DNA of 64,000 bases from positions 1 through 64,000 of the IMG/VR virus record IMGVR_UViG_3300037348_000049. One strand, written 5' to 3'. The position numbers were made by a program, and so were the translations under genes. The notes under the pieces are model-generated. The model searched no databases, had not been told where the DNA came from, and saw nothing but the letters and a program-made list of their open reading frames with translations. Each line of letters begins with the position of its first letter. Positions within the stretch are counted from its first letter, which is position 1. The stretch is from a virus. Below are positions 16,873 through 25,868 of this stretch, piece by piece.

Positions 16873-19638
16873 ATGGCAGTTGTAGGTAGCGCATCAGTCT
16901 TAGTGCGGTTTATTACTGCTGGCGCTGCGCAACAGTTAAAGAAGGACCTTACCGGCGTTTCGACAAGTGCTCGAAGCGCCGGAGGTTCTGTTGGTAAGTC
17001 TTTTGTAAGTGCTTTCAACGCTGAGCAAGGCGGAGTATTCAAAAAGCTTGGATCTGGATTTAAATCCATCGAGGGCCCTGCTCGTGCAGCCAGGGAGAGG
17101 TTGCAGAGTTTAGTACGAATAAGCAACTTCCTCTCCCCTGCCATTATAGGAGTTATAGGCGCTGTTGGTGCGCTTGGCGGAGTACTAGTTACATTGGTTG
17201 GAGTTCTCGCCGCAGCGGGCCCAGCTCTTGGGGTGGTTGCTGGAGGGTTTGTAACACTCGGTATTGCGGCTATTGGTGCCAAAATTGGCCTAAGTGGTAT
17301 TGGTGCTGCAGTATCTAAAGCTACGAAACAAAACGGGGCTCTTGGTAAGTCAATTGCTGTAATACGCGAAGAGCTTCAACAACTAGGCTTCGACGCTGAG
17401 GCGGCAGCTAACGCAGAGTCTCGAGCTGCGCTCAATCTGGAAGTTGCCCGGGAGAATTTAATACGAGTTCAGGACCTTCCGCCAAATTCTCGCGCTCGCC
17501 GCGAAGCCCAGCTAGGGTATGAAGAAGCAGAGCTAGCTTTCCGTAGGGCGAAAGACAATGCTGCTGACCTACAGAAGCAGCAAAAAGATGGGGTAGTACC
17601 CTCCAGCGTAGGCGGAGACGATCCTTTCGCCGGCCTGAATGCAAGTCAAAAGGCTTTTGCTCAGTACTTAATTTCTTTAAAGCCGCTATTTGATGAATTA
17701 GAAAATAGAATTTCTAAAGGGTTTATCCCATCCCTGATTTCTGGCTTTAAGAGAGTAGAGACGGAACTCCTTCGTACTGAAGACTTTGAAACTGCTATTG
17801 ATAACTTTGGTTTAGCCCTAGGGCGTGCTGGCCAGAGTTTCTTCAATGGAATTTTAGACAACGGTGGTGGACAAGCGGTAATAGACATCCTAGAAATGAT
17901 GTCAGCCGAAGGTGGGAGCATCGAGACACTAGGAGCAGTGCTTGGTAACGTCTTTGGGATATTCTTACAACTTCTAGTTGCGGCTCAGCCTGTGATAACT
18001 GCGCTATTCGGGGACCTAGAGAAGGGGACTTCTGGTTCTCTGGCTAATCTAAAGGGTCTAAACGAGAACGGGGACTTAACGAAAACATTTGGTGACTCGT
18101 ATGCAATACTCAAGCAACTAGTAGGCATTCTTGGTTTATTTCTTTCTGGATTTGGTGCTCTTGGTACTGCTGCCACGTCTAGCGGAGCTGCTGGAGCTCT
18201 ACTAACCTGGCTAGAGACTGTTGGTACGGGTTTTGCTGGACTTGGCGAGAATGAAGAGTTTAAGAAGACACTTGCTGGTGCTACTGATAATGGAATTATT
18301 CTTCTTCAAATAATTGGGGATATCCTAGGCTTCATACTTGAGCTTGGTGCTAGGCCTGAGATTGGTGCCTTCTTACAAGGACTACGTGATTTAGGCCCTC
18401 AGTTTGAAACATTGTTTAACAGCTTCTTAGAAGGCCTCCCTGGGCTCCTGGAGCTAATTGAGAACCTTGTTGGTATAGGAAATGCATTAACTGCTGACGG
18501 GGCACTGACGTCCTTTTTTGACACTCTTAACCTAATTGCTGGGACTATTAAAGATGTCCTAGAAACTAAACAAGCTCAGGACTTTATTGGAGCATTGTTC
18601 CCTGTTCTCCAGATTTTTAACGCTATCTCTCTCGCTGGTACATTACTGTTGAACTTCGTATTATTGCCGATTATTGGTGTACTCTTCACTCTTGCCACAC
18701 CAATTCTCTTACTAAGAAAAGGTCTTAGCCTAATTGGAGTAGACGGTATAAAACTAGGTAAATTCTTTGGTGGAATTGGTACATTTATAAAAGGGGTCTT
18801 TATGGGCCTTTTTACACTTATCAAAACCATACTTATAGCTATCGGTACAGCAATTAGGGTTGCATTCGCTACTAACCCTCTTGGCGCAATTATTACTGTA
18901 ATCGCTTTAGTAATAGCTGCCCTGGTTTATTTCTTTAGTCAGACAGAAATTGGCAAAAAAATCTGGCAAGGTTTTGTCGACTTCATCTCCGGTCTCATAG
19001 GGAACATTGGTGCCTTCTTTACTGGACTCGGCGAAAGTATTTCCGAGAGCTTTGGGAGAACGGTAGAGAATCTAAAGCTCTTTTGGGATGGCTTCGTGGG
19101 CTTCTTCCAAGATGCAATTGGCAATATAGGTGGCTTCTTTGAGACCGTATTCAATAATATTAAAACTTTTTTCAAAGACGTAATTAACAATCTAATCGGT
19201 TTTGCAGAAGGATTCGTGAATTTCTGGATTAAGGGGCTCAACTTTATTATCTCTAAGATAAACGAGATACAATTTGAGGTTCCAGATTGGGTTCCACTAA
19301 TTGGTGGTAACAAGCTAGGCTTCAACTTGCCGTTGCTTTCCGAAATTCAACTCCCTCGCTTGGCTAAGGGTGGTGTTGTGCTACCTCAATCCGGTGGTCA
19401 GATAGTAACTGTGGCTGAGGCGGGGCGACCAGAGCGCATTGAGCCACTAGATCCTAGTGGGCTCTCTCGTCGTGATAGAGCTCTTATCCAAGTGTTGTCA
19501 GGTGCTGAAAATAGTAGCAATAAACCAAGTGTAGTTAACACAATTAATGTATACGCCACTCCAGGCATGGACGCTAAAGAACTGGCTGAAGAAGTTTCCC
19601 GTAGAATTGCTTTCAAAGTTAGAAAGGGTGCCTTCTGA
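16873..19638 (+). CDS. tail tape measure protein
   Basis: A 921-residue protein directly after the chaperone pair, by far the longest gene in the tail block. It has a helical N-terminal half rich in Ala, Lys and Gln with a coiled-coil-like region near residues 160-240, and several long hydrophobic segments (about 95-150, 400-450, 560-680) typical of tape measures that insert in the host membrane. The region near 690-800 has repeated amphipathic stretches with Phe-rich pieces such as FWDGFVGFFQDAIGNIGGFF. It sets tail length and probably passes to the cell during DNA entry. No lysozyme or peptidase domain is recognised. Its stop overlaps the next ATG. Confidence 0.9.
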   Translation: MAVVGSASVLVRFITAGAAQQLKKDLTGVSTSARSAGGSVGKSFVSAFNAEQGGVFKKLGSGFKSIEGPARAARERLQSLVRISNFLSPAIIGVIGAVGALGGVLVTLVGVLAAAGPALGVVAGGFVTLGIAAIGAKIGLSGIGAAVSKATKQNGALGKSIAVIREELQQLGFDAEAAANAESRAALNLEVARENLIRVQDLPPNSRARREAQLGYEEAELAFRRAKDNAADLQKQQKDGVVPSSVGGDDPFAGLNASQKAFAQYLISLKPLFDELENRISKGFIPSLISGFKRVETELLRTEDFETAIDNFGLALGRAGQSFFNGILDNGGGQAVIDILEMMSAEGGSIETLGAVLGNVFGIFLQLLVAAQPVITALFGDLEKGTSGSLANLKGLNENGDLTKTFGDSYAILKQLVGILGLFLSGFGALGTAATSSGAAGALLTWLETVGTGFAGLGENEEFKKTLAGATDNGIILLQIIGDILGFILELGARPEIGAFLQGLRDLGPQFETLFNSFLEGLPGLLELIENLVGIGNALTADGALTSFFDTLNLIAGTIKDVLETKQAQDFIGALFPVLQIFNAISLAGTLLLNFVLLPIIGVLFTLATPILLLRKGLSLIGVDGIKLGKFFGGIGTFIKGVFMGLFTLIKTILIAIGTAIRVAFATNPLGAIITVIALVIAALVYFFSQTEIGKKIWQGFVDFISGLIGNIGAFFTGLGESISESFGRTVENLKLFWDGFVGFFQDAIGNIGGFFETVFNNIKTFFKDVINNLIGFAEGFVNFWIKGLNFIISKINEIQFEVPDWVPLIGGNKLGFNLPLLSEIQLPRLAKGGVVLPQSGGQIVTVAEAGRPERIEPLDPSGLSRRDRALIQVLSGAENSSNKPSVVNTINVYATPGMDAKELAEEVSRRIAFKVRKGAF

Positions 19639-20552
19639 TGTATGAATATTATGATTCAACAACAAATGCTGCTGCGCAAGAAAACGAAAATAAAAAAGTA
19701 AACTTAGGGCTTAGTCCTCTACCAACACCACACATAACTGGGCTCAAGTTAGCTGCTGACGTAGCTATAGGATCCTTAACGCTAAACACTATCGATGAGA
19801 ACGGCGTAGTTTGGGTTATGACAGATTTAGAGGGCTGGTGGCAGCAGGCCGAGCCTGAACTCCCATCCCTAAGACGTGGTTGGGGGGACGGAGACTACGA
19901 TGCTGTAGGACGCTATGGAGCTAGGAATATAACACTGACCGGATCTTTCTTGACCCAGGACCCATCACAAGTGGCAGCAGCTCGCGACAAGCTCATTAGA
20001 GCAACTAATCTAGTGCGAACCGCTGATTGGCTTATTGTTAACGAATCTCCAGTCGCAAAAGCTGCATATGTCAGATTGAGTGGTGCTCCGCAAATTGAAA
20101 CCATCTCTGCGCGTGGCCGAACTAACTTTTCAGTGGGATTTAAAGCAGCGGACCCCATAAAATACGAGTGGGTGGAGGGAGCTGCAAACAACTTCCGAAC
20201 CGCGGGTCTAAACTCTGGTGGGATCACCGTAAATAACCTTGGCAACACTCCGGTTCCTGTAGTCTTTGAGCTTTTTGGCCCAGTTAGTGCCTCTGCAGCA
20301 TCCCCCGTGCGCATATCTAGAGTAGGCGGAGGTTCCATAGCTATTGTAGATTCTATTGTGTCCGGTCAAACTCTAGAAATTGATTCTATGAATCGAGAAG
20401 TCCTCTTAATTGAGGGTGAATCGGTTCTTAGTGGTAGGTATAAGACGGCTACCCTATTAGATTGGATATATCTACAACCAGGACCCAATACTCTCTCATA
20501 CAACGGTTCGGGAAGCTGTAGAATATTGTATAGGTCAGGCTGGATAGGCTAA
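19638..20552 (+). CDS. distal tail protein (Dit-like minor tail protein)
   Basis: A 304-residue protein with ATG overlapping the tape measure stop (TGATG). The N-terminal 190 residues match siphovirus tail-protein/Dit families: a beta core with WVMTDLEGWWQ, the GARNITLTGSFL segment, a helix AAARDKLIRATNL, and FSVGFKAADPIKYEW. The C-terminal 100 residues form a beta-sandwich-like domain. It should form the ring at the tube tip that carries the hub proteins coded next. Confidence 0.8.
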   Translation: MYEYYDSTTNAAAQENENKKVNLGLSPLPTPHITGLKLAADVAIGSLTLNTIDENGVVWVMTDLEGWWQQAEPELPSLRRGWGDGDYDAVGRYGARNITLTGSFLTQDPSQVAAARDKLIRATNLVRTADWLIVNESPVAKAAYVRLSGAPQIETISARGRTNFSVGFKAADPIKYEWVEGAANNFRTAGLNSGGITVNNLGNTPVPVVFELFGPVSASAASPVRISRVGGGSIAIVDSIVSGQTLEIDSMNREVLLIEGESVLSGRYKTATLLDWIYLQPGPNTLSYNGSGSCRILYRSGWIG

Positions 20553-20574
20553 CTCTAAGGACTAAACGACAATT

Positions 20575-22617
20575 ATGACAAAAACGAGACAAGTTGCGCA
20601 AGTAGACTACCGATATTTTGTGGTGGACCTAGTCAGCAATACCTTGCTTGCCGAGGTGCCCTTTGTTGGCGTCTCTTATAGTCGATCCTTACGGGAGTCT
20701 GGGACTTTTTCTGGATCCATACCCATCACAGAGGATACTTACAATCTAAGTCTCTATGAAAACACTCTGCCCGGTACAAGAGCACTTTTTGTTACCAGAA
20801 ACGGTGTCACGGTTTGGGGCGGAATTATATGGTCGAGAACATATGACATCGTATCAAAAAACCTAGAGGTTTCGGCATCTGAATTTACCAGCTATCTATA
20901 CAACAGGGTGCTTTGGCAAACCTTTTCAAATTCATTCAGTGGCAACGCAGAGGTAGTTGCCGGTGTTGCTACTATAAATCTAGATTTTACGGAATACGCT
21001 TTCATTGTGGGCGAGCCAGTGTATTTAGACTGGGGTACAGATAGGCGTCAATATAACGGATATTACAGCGTCCTCACTACCAACGGTACTGATAGCTTCA
21101 CTACCACAGCTGAGTACGTAACCGGTCAAGGCGTCACTAAGACAATTCCGGATCAAATCGTAGAACCTGCTATAATGACTGTAGAAATTAGACAGGACAC
21201 TTACGAATATGCGCGCTACATTCTTGGAGAGCTAGAGAATGATTTTTTTGATCTTAGCTTTGCTAATGACGCAATTGAGCCAGGCATCGATCTTTTCAAT
21301 GAGATTGAGCTATACAGTCGGTCAGGAAACGTTGCTTCCATAATCTTAAAACAGCCGCATCAATTAGTAGTGGGTCAAAAAATTGAAGTCACAGACTCCG
21401 GAAATGGTTTTAATACTTTAGAGGCAAAAGTTAAAGAAGTTTTAAATGACAGTACTTTTAGTTATGACAATCAGGGACCTGACCTAACGGTAGCATCAGC
21501 ACTAACTTCATCTTCTGGACTTGCTTTCTGGCAGAGGCTCAATTCTGTAGTTACGGTCACGACAGAAGCAGCTCATAACTTTAACCTCGGTGCAATTGTA
21601 TATATTGAGAATCTAAACCCTACAGTAGATGGCTTCCATACAATCAGTTCGGTTGGTACTCCCGGAGCAAATAACTTTCAGTTTGTATCTGCTGGCAACA
21701 TCATAGCCTTTAGCCCAGCCGCAGCGGATGCCGAAGCTACCGTGTCCCCTGCAGTAACCTACTCTACCTACGGATCCTATGCAAACAATTCTACGCTAGG
21801 GATACAATTCGAAGGGACTCCTTCTAGCGACAAAAAGCAGAGGAACAGCACTATACGCGGTTATGAGTTAAAACCAATTGGAGACATACTAGACGAATAC
21901 TCCAACGTACCTAATGGCTTTGAGTACCGTATCGATTGCGAGTTTGACGAAGTTACTAATAAGTTTAAAAAAATATTTAAGTTTCTACCACTAATACCAC
22001 CAAGCCTCGCGACATACCTATCAACGCTGCCCGAGGGCAAGCTGCCTGTTGGAGAGCTCGCACCCGTTAGTGCGTTTGGTGCCGATATTAATGTGTTTGA
22101 GTACCCAGGGAACGTCAGTTCTGCATCTCTAGAAGAGAGTGCGGAAGATTCGGCAACTCGCTTTTGGGTACAAGGTAATGACCCAGATCTCAGTGGTGAT
22201 GCTAGTCAGCCATATGCAGCAGCGGCGGACGTTGACTTACTGAGCAGAGGATGGCCAATTATAGACCAGACTGAAACTGTAGAATCAGCAGATGAAGCGT
22301 TACTGCAGATCTACGCAAGTAGATACTTAGATGAAGCTAGACCACCTGTTAGCAATTTCACTATCTCAGTAAACGGATCACTGACTCCCGAGGTGGGGAG
22401 CTATAAACCGGGGGATTGGTGCTCAGTTATTATTAATGATGATTTTGTCAACTTGCGTCTACAAAGCTATATAGAACTGAGAGATGGCACAAATAGGCAG
22501 GTACTGCTTAGGAAGATAGATGCGTTTGAGGTAACTATCCCGGACAACCCATCGTTTCCTGAAGAAGTTTCTCTTGAACTAGTTACAGAACCAGAGGTGG
22601 ATAAAATTGGCAATTAG
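20575..22617 (+). CDS. tail hub (minor tail) protein, Gp37-like
   Basis: A 680-residue protein with AAGGA-type ribosome site. The N-terminal pattern (a beta start ending in VSYSRSLRESGTFSG, then VTRNGVTVWGGIIWSR and NLEVSASEFTSYLYNR) is that of the actinophage minor tail proteins described as ReqiPepy6 Gp37-like, which act as the tail-tip hub. Residues about 250-400 hold two Ig-like or beta repeat units with VTTEAAHNFNLGAIVYIEN, similar in style to repeats in the giant fibre at 53-59 kb. The C-terminus returns to the hub fold (LDEARPPVSNFTISVNG). It overlaps the next gene by 11 nt. Confidence 0.78.
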   Translation: MTKTRQVAQVDYRYFVVDLVSNTLLAEVPFVGVSYSRSLRESGTFSGSIPITEDTYNLSLYENTLPGTRALFVTRNGVTVWGGIIWSRTYDIVSKNLEVSASEFTSYLYNRVLWQTFSNSFSGNAEVVAGVATINLDFTEYAFIVGEPVYLDWGTDRRQYNGYYSVLTTNGTDSFTTTAEYVTGQGVTKTIPDQIVEPAIMTVEIRQDTYEYARYILGELENDFFDLSFANDAIEPGIDLFNEIELYSRSGNVASIILKQPHQLVVGQKIEVTDSGNGFNTLEAKVKEVLNDSTFSYDNQGPDLTVASALTSSSGLAFWQRLNSVVTVTTEAAHNFNLGAIVYIENLNPTVDGFHTISSVGTPGANNFQFVSAGNIIAFSPAAADAEATVSPAVTYSTYGSYANNSTLGIQFEGTPSSDKKQRNSTIRGYELKPIGDILDEYSNVPNGFEYRIDCEFDEVTNKFKKIFKFLPLIPPSLATYLSTLPEGKLPVGELAPVSAFGADINVFEYPGNVSSASLEESAEDSATRFWVQGNDPDLSGDASQPYAAAADVDLLSRGWPIIDQTETVESADEALLQIYASRYLDEARPPVSNFTISVNGSLTPEVGSYKPGDWCSVIINDDFVNLRLQSYIELRDGTNRQVLLRKIDAFEVTIPDNPSFPEEVSLELVTEPEVDKIGN

Positions 22618-25369
22618 GCGTCGTAGAAAAAAACTAACTAACTTATTAAGCACACTCGATAGGAGAGTGAAAGGCCTGGAACTTAGGCCTATTGACCTTC
22701 TTAGTGCAAATCAAGCCGCCTTTATTCAAGAAACAGCTGCGGATGCGATTGACGTCATTGTCTCTGACAGTGCACCATTCCAATATAAGCCAATTTATAA
22801 AGCATACTTTTATGGGAACAAGGTAACGGGGTCGGGCTCTCAGGTTGAGTTGTTTTTTGAGTCCGACACTGGAGCGGGTGTAGGAGATAGACTCCAGGTC
22901 AGTGGACTAAATGGCACGAGCTCGGTTAGTTTAGAGATTTCGGGAGATAGCTTTATAGCTATCAGGGAAGGATCTCCCGACTGGGATCAAGAGGGTAGAA
23001 AAACTTGGCAGTACACTCCTAGTGCACAAGAAAGCAACTTAAGTCATTCGTTGGTGTACAAAACCAATGTCGCGGCTCCCGGTTCCTTTTCTGGTGCTAA
23101 ATCTCTTTCGGTTAGGGCTAGGATAGCTAGCTACCAAGCAACAGGTAGTACTGTGCGGATAAATCTCACAGATGCCCATAAGTTTAAAGTCGATGACATA
23201 CTATATGTTGAGCTCGGGGTTGAAAACCCTATTATTTTTGGCATAGACGGTCTATTTAGGCTCACGGCCGTAGAGCCTACGTATGTTGAGTACGAGATTT
23301 CCAGCCCGCTAGCAGAACCCATTGGTGTAACTCCTGTTGTCACAATTATTAGATACATATACGCAGTAGCTCATGAGTATGTCCGAGAAGGTGCCACCTG
23401 GATTGATAGTAGCGGAGATTCCGATGTTGTCTATATTTGGAAAGATTTTCGCTGGGTGAGCTTTAGCTCATATGTTGGCGACGACGGGATAGCACCAGCA
23501 CCCGTTACTAACTTATCTGCTGAAACTAGCACTCGTGGTGTCAATGGTGTACAAGCAGGTGTTGCTACGGTCACTCTGACATGGACTAATCCAACCAAAA
23601 ACGCTACTGGTGGTCCTCTCGATGACTTATTTGGCTTTGACGTTTGGTATAGATATTCCGCTTCCGACAAGTGGAATAAATCTGGAGTAGTTCCCGGCGA
23701 TGACAGTGAGTGGACTCAAGACGGCTTCGAAGTACCTAAGAACGTTACTTTTAGGGTTTATGCTATAGATAGCGGTGGGCTACCATCTGCTCCAGCTGAC
23801 ATTACAGTAGCCACCGTGCCTGGTGCAAAAGAGATTAAGGCTCCTACCCCTCCACAGATCACCCAGTATTTAGGAACACCCAGATTTGAATGGAATGGTC
23901 TACAACAAGACTTTACTACTCCTCCATCAGATGCCTACGAAGTTGAAGTCCATCTATCCACTATTAATGGTTTTTCAATAACAGACGGGGCTTTTCCTGC
24001 AGGGTCTTTTTACGGTAAGTTTTCCGCTATTCCTGGCGGGTACTTGCTGGTCAATGCTAATGACCTAACTGATGGTGCTGCTTACTATGTTCGGTTTGTT
24101 TTGACGGACATTTACGGAAATAAAGAGGCCTCTCAGCAGGGAACCTTTACGGCTAAAGTTAGCAAAGTTGTAACGTTCGATCTACTAGACGTAGGGACAC
24201 TAAATGGTCAACTAATTACAGGATTGGGGATTCAGACAGGCCAGAACGTTGCTGGCGGCTTTGGAGATCAGAGTGGTCTTATCCTTGATACAAATGGACT
24301 AAGAGCATACAACAATGGTGGTGCTCAAACCGTAAACATTGATGCAAACACAGGAGCTGTTAGCTTAACTGGCAGTATTAACATTAGTGGTTACGCAAAA
24401 ACCTCAGATTTGACAACTGCCATTAACAATCTCCCAGACAATGGCCTAAGCACACAGGACATTATCAACGCAATTAATAGTTCTGGTGCTGGTTCAATTA
24501 ACGAAACCGTTGTTAGCCCAAATGGGATAGTAACCCCAATAGTTGCAGCAAACACATTTATTGCGCTTGGCAGTAGCAGAGACATCCTTGCGGCTGGTAC
24601 CACAATTAATGGTAGCAAGATAACGACAGGGACAATTGACGCCAGCAAGGTGACGGTGTCAAACATAAACGCAGATAACATAAAAGCTGGAACTATTACT
24701 GGAACGAGTCTGCAAACTGCTGCGTCAGGAAAGCGAATTCTGATCAGTCAGGTTAGCAATTCTATCGTGGTTTATGGTAATAACGGGTCTGAGGTTGGTC
24801 GTATACAGGCCGCTATTAACGCTGGCACGTTTACCCTTAGTGGAACCGGGTCTGCAGGTATTTCTATAGGGCTGGTCTCTACGCAAATACGTGGAGGCCT
24901 GGGAACAGTTGGAACTAGCTCTAACATAACCGCTGGGGGGAGATGCGGGCAAGTGGTCTTCTCATCGCTAGGTACTACTTCCTCTGTAGGCAGGTCCACT
25001 ACTTTTGAGACCCAAGGGCTTTTTGGTCCAGCGGCATCTGACGCACGGCTAAAGGAAAACGTTATAGAGCTGGAAAACAGCTTGGATCTTATAAACCAAC
25101 TGCGCCCAGTTAAGTTTCAATTTATTACTGAAGAAAACGGTCCGGTTAGCTATGGCCTAATTGCGCAGGAAGTGCAGCCTCTATTTGACGACAACGACAA
25201 CGTCGTTAACGAAATGATTGTCGGTGACCCCGAAGAGGGCGAAGACAACACAACTTACCTAAGTATCGAGTATGACGCCTTTATAGCTCCACTCATTAAG
25301 GCAGTTCAAGAACTGTCCGAAAAGAACGACGCACTCGAGGCTAGGCTGGAAGCACTAGAAGGAAACTAA
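22607..25369 (+). CDS. tail fibre protein with FN3 domain and S74 self-cleaving chaperone
   Basis: A 920-residue protein starting at TTG 22607, with GAGGTG 8 nt upstream, inside the hub gene. It opens with RRRRKKLTNLLSTL, then a beta-rich shaft, a fibronectin-III-like domain at about 295-400 (TLTWTNPTKNATGG, NVTFRVYAIDSGGLPSAPA) and another sandwich domain to about 520. A fibre part follows with repeated beta motifs. The C-terminal 110 residues are a peptidase S74 intramolecular chaperone: SDARLKENV with S811 and K816 as the cleavage residues, then LRPVKFQF and YGLIAQEVQPLF, and a final coiled coil. S74 domains drive trimer folding and then cut themselves off, so the mature fibre should end near residue 810. 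It probably binds the host surface. Confidence 0.85.
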   Translation: MAIRRRRKKLTNLLSTLDRRVKGLELRPIDLLSANQAAFIQETAADAIDVIVSDSAPFQYKPIYKAYFYGNKVTGSGSQVELFFESDTGAGVGDRLQVSGLNGTSSVSLEISGDSFIAIREGSPDWDQEGRKTWQYTPSAQESNLSHSLVYKTNVAAPGSFSGAKSLSVRARIASYQATGSTVRINLTDAHKFKVDDILYVELGVENPIIFGIDGLFRLTAVEPTYVEYEISSPLAEPIGVTPVVTIIRYIYAVAHEYVREGATWIDSSGDSDVVYIWKDFRWVSFSSYVGDDGIAPAPVTNLSAETSTRGVNGVQAGVATVTLTWTNPTKNATGGPLDDLFGFDVWYRYSASDKWNKSGVVPGDDSEWTQDGFEVPKNVTFRVYAIDSGGLPSAPADITVATVPGAKEIKAPTPPQITQYLGTPRFEWNGLQQDFTTPPSDAYEVEVHLSTINGFSITDGAFPAGSFYGKFSAIPGGYLLVNANDLTDGAAYYVRFVLTDIYGNKEASQQGTFTAKVSKVVTFDLLDVGTLNGQLITGLGIQTGQNVAGGFGDQSGLILDTNGLRAYNNGGAQTVNIDANTGAVSLTGSINISGYAKTSDLTTAINNLPDNGLSTQDIINAINSSGAGSINETVVSPNGIVTPIVAANTFIALGSSRDILAAGTTINGSKITTGTIDASKVTVSNINADNIKAGTITGTSLQTAASGKRILISQVSNSIVVYGNNGSEVGRIQAAINAGTFTLSGTGSAGISIGLVSTQIRGGLGTVGTSSNITAGGRCGQVVFSSLGTTSSVGRSTTFETQGLFGPAASDARLKENVIELENSLDLINQLRPVKFQFITEENGPVSYGLIAQEVQPLFDDNDNVVNEMIVGDPEEGEDNTTYLSIEYDAFIAPLIKAVQELSEKNDALEARLEALEGN

Positions 25370-25375
25370 AGACAT

Positions 25376-25846
25376 ATGCATGAAGTGAGAGATGGATCCA
25401 GGACTTTGCAGTTTAATGGCACCTTGGTAGCGGAGTCTAGTTCGGAGAGGTACAACTCTCTGAGATGGATCGAGTTCAAGCTCTATAAGACAGAGAACGG
25501 CTCTTATGTTTTATCTAGGGTTGGCGTTTCTCTAATGTTCCATGGAGCCGCTTGTCATTTAGTGAAGAAATATAACCTCCAAGAAGGGCCAGCGGTTGAG
25601 CTGCACGAAGAGGCCGTTGCCTGCGAAGAGTGTAACCCTGATGAGAGTGCGGTCCTGGTTTTTCCTGAAAAAAATCGCACTTGGGCTCAAGTTAGCGATA
25701 AACCCGATGCTGTATTGAAAGCTCTATACAAGTATGACCAAAATGGGGCAAAGTATCTAACTGGAGTCGCACAAAGATTATTAGAATCTGCATCTAAGGT
25801 TGACATAGAGATTAATTCTGTATATAATTTTGAGGTAATCCCGTAA
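25376..25846 (+). CDS. hypothetical protein, EXLDI-like features
   Basis: A 156-residue protein with AAGGAAA ahead of the ATG, 6 nt after the fibre gene and 22 nt before the polymerase. The N-terminal 90 residues have the order WIEFKLYKTENGSYVL, a His in FHGAACH, and a CEEC pair near residue 85. This recalls the small EXLDI-type family of actinobacteria, but the match is weak and I treat the function as unknown. It sits at the switch from virion genes to DNA metabolism genes. Confidence 0.6.
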   Translation: MHEVRDGSRTLQFNGTLVAESSSERYNSLRWIEFKLYKTENGSYVLSRVGVSLMFHGAACHLVKKYNLQEGPAVELHEEAVACEECNPDESAVLVFPEKNRTWAQVSDKPDAVLKALYKYDQNGAKYLTGVAQRLLESASKVDIEINSVYNFEVIP

Positions 25847-25868
25847 TCAACTAAAATGAAAAGACAAA